A stretch of 64,000 nucleotides of DNA from Litorilinea aerophila (GTDB lineage Bacteria > Chloroflexota > Anaerolineae > Caldilineales > Caldilineaceae): assembly GCA_945897075.1 (NCBI GenBank), contig CAMDEX010000005.1, forward strand, positions 1 through 64,000, given 5' to 3'. A program made the translations under genes and the position numbers. Position 1 is the first letter of the stretch, and each line of letters starts with the position of its first letter. The notes under the pieces are model-generated. The model made no database searches and was not told the DNA's origin. It saw only the letters and a list, made by a program, of their open reading frames with translations. Below are positions 61,350-64,000 of the stretch, piece after piece.

Positions 61350-62810
61350 CTACCCATCCACGTTTTCAATCTGGAGACTCGTCTGTAGGCCATTGTGGGG
61401 AACCGGATTCAGATAGGCCAGGAGTCGGCCTTTCATCACAGGTAAATCCTCTGGGGATGTATCTGCGCGCCAAGAATTCTGCAACCATTCAAAGATAGTT
61501 CTCTTGTAGCGCTGCCTATTTCTGATAGCTTGCACTGTACTCGCGATGAGCAGACTATCCGGTGGAACGAGATTGACAACAGTTGGCGAATGGGTGTTGA
61601 TGATTATCTGACGGAGAGGATTGTCCTCGGCCACGGGCATGTCTACGTCAACAGCTATGTCCTGAAGTAGCTGAAGAATCGCCGGAATTCGGGACGGATG
61701 AATGCCGTTCTCCGGTTCTTCCAAACAAATGACATCGTGAGAAGTCCGATCCGATTCCAAGACTGCCAAGGCAAGAAAGCGCAAAGTTCCATCCGAAAGC
61801 TCGCGGGCAGGATAGATCGTTCCATTCCTATCCTTCACTTGAAGTGTCAGCAATTGACGCTTCTCATCCCGGTCAATACGGACTTCGTACACATCATCAA
61901 TCAATTCCGATAGCCTGAACGCCACTTGTTCATAGATCCAGCTATCTTCCCCCAGCGAGCCATTGACCGAGCCATTGAAGGATCGATCAGACGCACGAGC
62001 CAGATAATAGAGTGTGGCAGGAAGATGAGAGCCATCGGAGTCTATTCCTGGCGGTGTCCGAATATCATCGGGGCTGCGCAACGCAGCGGGTTCTAATTGG
62101 AGCAACCGCCAGGACTGCATCTCGCGCCGGGCAAGAAGCGCAGTTGGGCTTTCGGCAGCATTGACAGTTGAAAGAACCGTGCGCGGCAAATTCTCCGCTA
62201 GAAATGACTTCGGGCGTCCTCCACCTCCACCTTCTTGACTCAATTTGACTATCCGATTGCCTTCCTTCTCATCGGTCGGAATGAAAGTCGAAATAAAAGA
62301 TGAAGTTTTCCGACCTTTAACTACTGAGCGTCGCCATTCCTTTGCGCTGTGGGGAAATCTTAAATGCTTGGCTGCATCACTGATATTGATCTGTTCCAAT
62401 TCTTCCCTTAGCAGTTCAAAAGGGCTAAAGGCAATTAAGTCGTCATCAGAGCGAAAGGCCAATTCGAGAGTATATTTTACAAATGTACTGCTGGCTGTGG
62501 CTAACTGACCCAAGTCATCTACGCCTTCTGGAGGGATAATCATTTCCGCCGAAAAAAGCATTGACCCGTCATACTCGTTGCCAACCCGGTGAAAGAGACT
62601 CTGGACCGATGACATCTTTTTATCGTCGCCACGAATGGAGGCCGCCGCGTTCACAAAAGTATCGCTTGCCAACCGGCTCAAAAATTGAATCGCGTCGAAA
62701 AGATTCGATTTGCCTGTCCCGTTCGCGCCGGCAATGCAAGTAAAAGGGCCAAAGCGAACGTCCACATCCACCAGATTCTTGAAACCGGATACTTTCAAAC
62801 GCGTAAGCAT
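61350..62810 (-). CDS. AAA/OLD-like ATPase paired with DUF4276 protein, second copy
   Basis: A 486-residue RecF-type ATPase starting MLTRLKVSGFKNLVDVDVRF. Walker A is GANGTGKSNLF (29-39), the signature LSDGTLRFLAL near 341 and Walker B VICLEEPENGIHPSRIP near 357; SPTVVNLVPPDSLL follows as the H-loop region. It is 120 residues longer than the ATPase at 284-1381, mainly by a middle insertion (about 150-260). It lies 21 bases after the PD-(D/E)XK gene and 3-6 bases before its DUF4276 partner. Confidence 0.88.
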   Translation of the reverse strand: MLTRLKVSGFKNLVDVDVRFGPFTCIAGANGTGKSNLFDAIQFLSRLASDTFVNAAASIRGDDKKMSSVQSLFHRVGNEYDGSMLFSAEMIIPPEGVDDLGQLATASSTFVKYTLELAFRSDDDLIAFSPFELLREELEQINISDAAKHLRFPHSAKEWRRSVVKGRKTSSFISTFIPTDEKEGNRIVKLSQEGGGGGRPKSFLAENLPRTVLSTVNAAESPTALLARREMQSWRLLQLEPAALRSPDDIRTPPGIDSDGSHLPATLYYLARASDRSFNGSVNGSLGEDSWIYEQVAFRLSELIDDVYEVRIDRDEKRQLLTLQVKDRNGTIYPARELSDGTLRFLALAVLESDRTSHDVICLEEPENGIHPSRIPAILQLLQDIAVDVDMPVAEDNPLRQIIINTHSPTVVNLVPPDSLLIASTVQAIRNRQRYKRTIFEWLQNSWRADTSPEDLPVMKGRLLAYLNPVPHNGLQTSLQIENVDG

Positions 62811-62831
62811 TACACTTCTCCCTTCCCTACT

Positions 62832-63710
62832 CTAAAAAGCCAAAGCCTCCACATCGTCCAGCGTAAACTCCAACCCGCTCGCCAAATCTACGACGAAGAA
62901 ATCGGCGTCGTCCACCTGGGCCAGATCGCCCGCCTCCACGCCCCGGTCGCAGCGGGAACGGTAGACGCAATAGGCGCACAGATGCTGGCGGTTCTGCTCC
63001 GTGTCGGGCGCTTTGGGGAAGTCGGGCTGACCTGTGCCGGCGAGAATCTCCCCCAACAGCCCCTGCAAGCGGGTGCGGTTGGCCGCGTGCAAATCCGCGC
63101 TGTAACGGAAAATCACCGGCGCGTCGGGCGCGGCGGTGAACCAGTAACGCATCTCCACCTGCGCCGGCGAGAGGGCACCCCAGGGCAGGGAGTCGCTGGC
63201 TTCCACCAACACAAAAGGATAGACGACGGTCTGTAACTGCTGCTGCAAACGTTCGCGGCGGGTGGGGCGGCTGGTCGTCTTCCAATCAATAATCACCGCG
63301 CGTGCCTGCTCCCCCGCCCGCTCGGCCGCGATGAGATCGTAGCGGGCGGCCAGCCGGTAGCGGCCATTCTCGTTGCCAAAGGGGATGCTCAACACCCGTT
63401 CACTCTCCACAAATTGGGTGGGCAGGTCATCGGGCCGGTGGCGGCGATAGGCGGCGAACCACTCGTCCAGGGGATAGTCCAGCGTGGCGGCCAGAAGCTC
63501 CGGGTCAAAACCGGTCTCGGCGCGCAGTATGGCCTGGTGAAAGCGGCTGCCCAGACGCATCTGCTCCTCGTAGGCGTCGAAGGGTTTTGTCTCCTGGCTG
63601 GGCCAGGGCAACTGTTCCACGTAGGCCAGCCAGAAGCGGCGCGGACAGTTGGCGTAGGCTTGCAGGCTGGATTGGCTGAAGGCAAAGGTGGGCGGGAGTG
63701 ACAAAGACAT
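62832..63710 (-). CDS. PD-(D/E)XK nuclease of the RecB/Cas4/AddB type with Fe-S cysteines
   Basis: A 292-residue nuclease. YANCPRRFWLAYVE (about 19-32) has the first cysteine; GSRFHQAILR the histidine of the RecB motif; RLAARYDLI (about 118-126) and AVIIDWKTTSRPTR (about 138-151) form the catalytic D-(D-x-K) core with Gln-Thr-rich helix QLQTVVYPFVLVE following; HLCAYCVYRSRC near 246-257 provides the other cysteines of a 4Fe-4S cluster. The arrangement matches Cas4 and the AddB/RecB C-terminal domains. It sits between a HepT-like gene (eight bases upstream) and the AAA gene (21 bases downstream). Confidence 0.9.
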   Translation of the reverse strand: MSLSLPPTFAFSQSSLQAYANCPRRFWLAYVEQLPWPSQETKPFDAYEEQMRLGSRFHQAILRAETGFDPELLAATLDYPLDEWFAAYRRHRPDDLPTQFVESERVLSIPFGNENGRYRLAARYDLIAAERAGEQARAVIIDWKTTSRPTRRERLQQQLQTVVYPFVLVEASDSLPWGALSPAQVEMRYWFTAAPDAPVIFRYSADLHAANRTRLQGLLGEILAGTGQPDFPKAPDTEQNRQHLCAYCVYRSRCDRGVEAGDLAQVDDADFFVVDLASGLEFTLDDVEALAF

Positions 63711-63718
63711 CCGTTTGG

Positions 63719-64000
63719 TTAACCCTCCTCGCTGCCAGACTCAATTTGTTGAAGATGATCCGCTACCGCTTTAGCAAAATCATCGAAATCTTCGAGATTT
63801 TCACGAAGAATTTCGTAAACACGAAAATCATCAACCCGTGCATACTGATGGACGATAAAATTCCGAAACCCGGCCAAAGCGAGCATAACAGCTAATAATT
63901 CCTTTGAGATGATTTCTTCTTCGGCCAGAACAAAAAAAACATCCCGATTATTTTCTGGATAACGAAAACCTTCAATCGCCGCAACTCTACGCCCAATGTC
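63719..64000 (-). CDS. HepT-like (HEPN, DUF86) toxin, cut by the window edge
   Basis: Only the last 93 codons are in view. GFRNFIVHQYARVDDFRVYEIL has the Rx4-6H HEPN ribonuclease motif (RNFIVH) followed by the tyrosine three residues on, which in HepT is the site AMPylated by its MNT antitoxin. The C-terminus ends ESGSEEG. The partner MNT gene would be expected just outside the window on the right. The stop lies eight bases before the PD-(D/E)XK start, so the toxin and nuclease may be cotranscribed. Confidence 0.82.
   Translation of the reverse strand, partial: DIGRRVAAIEGFRYPENNRDVFFVLAEEEIISKELLAVMLALAGFRNFIVHQYARVDDFRVYEILRENLEDFDDFAKAVADHLQQIESGSEEG

Noticed and set aside
62832-63710. 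A true CRISPR Cas4
   Set aside because: The nuclease fits the Cas4/AddB class, but no cas1, cas2 or repeat array is nearby.

Overview
The window looks like a chromosomal piece of a Chloroflexota bacterium (Anaerolineae/Caldilineae-like). The signs are a moderately high G+C content, secreted proteins ending in TPTP/AATLTA-type repeats, several giant glycosyltransferase-like membrane proteins, STAND/CHAT conflict genes, and intergenic inverted repeats built from heptamer or octamer words of the kind called STRR in filamentous cyanobacteria. No rRNA, tRNA, CRISPR array, integrase or transposase was seen. The taxonomic call is an inference; no marker gene was searched.

Layout. 1-2.0 kb: the end of an AAA ATPase/DUF4276 pair and a decayed TumE-type toxin with its antitoxin-like partner. 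2.0-4.5 kb: proline synthesis (proA, proB). 4.6-12.0 kb: a minus-strand four-gene operon encoding a CHAT protease fused to a formylglycine-enzyme-like domain, a SIR2-like protein, a membrane STAND NTPase with an outside Asp-box propeller, and a secreted SH3 protein. I consider this the best candidate for an undescribed system. 12.4-17.0 kb: an orphan oligopeptide-binding lipoprotein, a Gfo/Idh/MocA oxidoreductase and a lipoprotein. 17.1-32.3 kb: surface glycan genes (two DegT aminotransferases, a GT2, a methyltransferase, three large multi-membrane GT-C-like proteins) with leuS among them. 32.7-33.2 kb: mscL. 33.2-41.6 kb: a carbohydrate uptake and breakdown locus (ABC binding protein and two permeases, PfkB kinase, ADP-ribosylglycohydrolase, BtpA-like and Hyi-like TIM barrels, YjbQ) with a BrnT/BrnA toxin-antitoxin pair lodged inside it. 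41.7-45.0 kb: an ABC-2 exporter and a secreted partner. 45.2-46.6 kb: a cation diffusion facilitator with three C-terminal domains.

46.6-64 kb is a dense, almost wholly minus-strand accessory island. It holds an Lhr/BrxHI-like helicase, two different BrxD-like (DUF2791) ATPases, an unrecognised 294-residue protein, RecJ, a Cas4/AddB-like PD-(D/E)XK nuclease, two OLD-like AAA ATPases (one with a DUF4276 partner, one with a PIN protein), an HNH nuclease, a nucleotidyltransferase pair, a HepT-like toxin fragment and an orphan BrnA-like antitoxin. BrxD plus an Lhr-like helicase is a known combination from type 2 BREX, but no PglX/BrxX methylase, PglZ or PglW is present here, so this is a second candidate for an unnamed genome-defence module.

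A third theme is repeat invasion of genes. Palindromes and heptamer tracts sit in frame inside leuS, the helicase, a 994-residue glycosyltransferase and the signal peptide of an ABC-associated protein. Others carry the stop codons of neighbouring genes.
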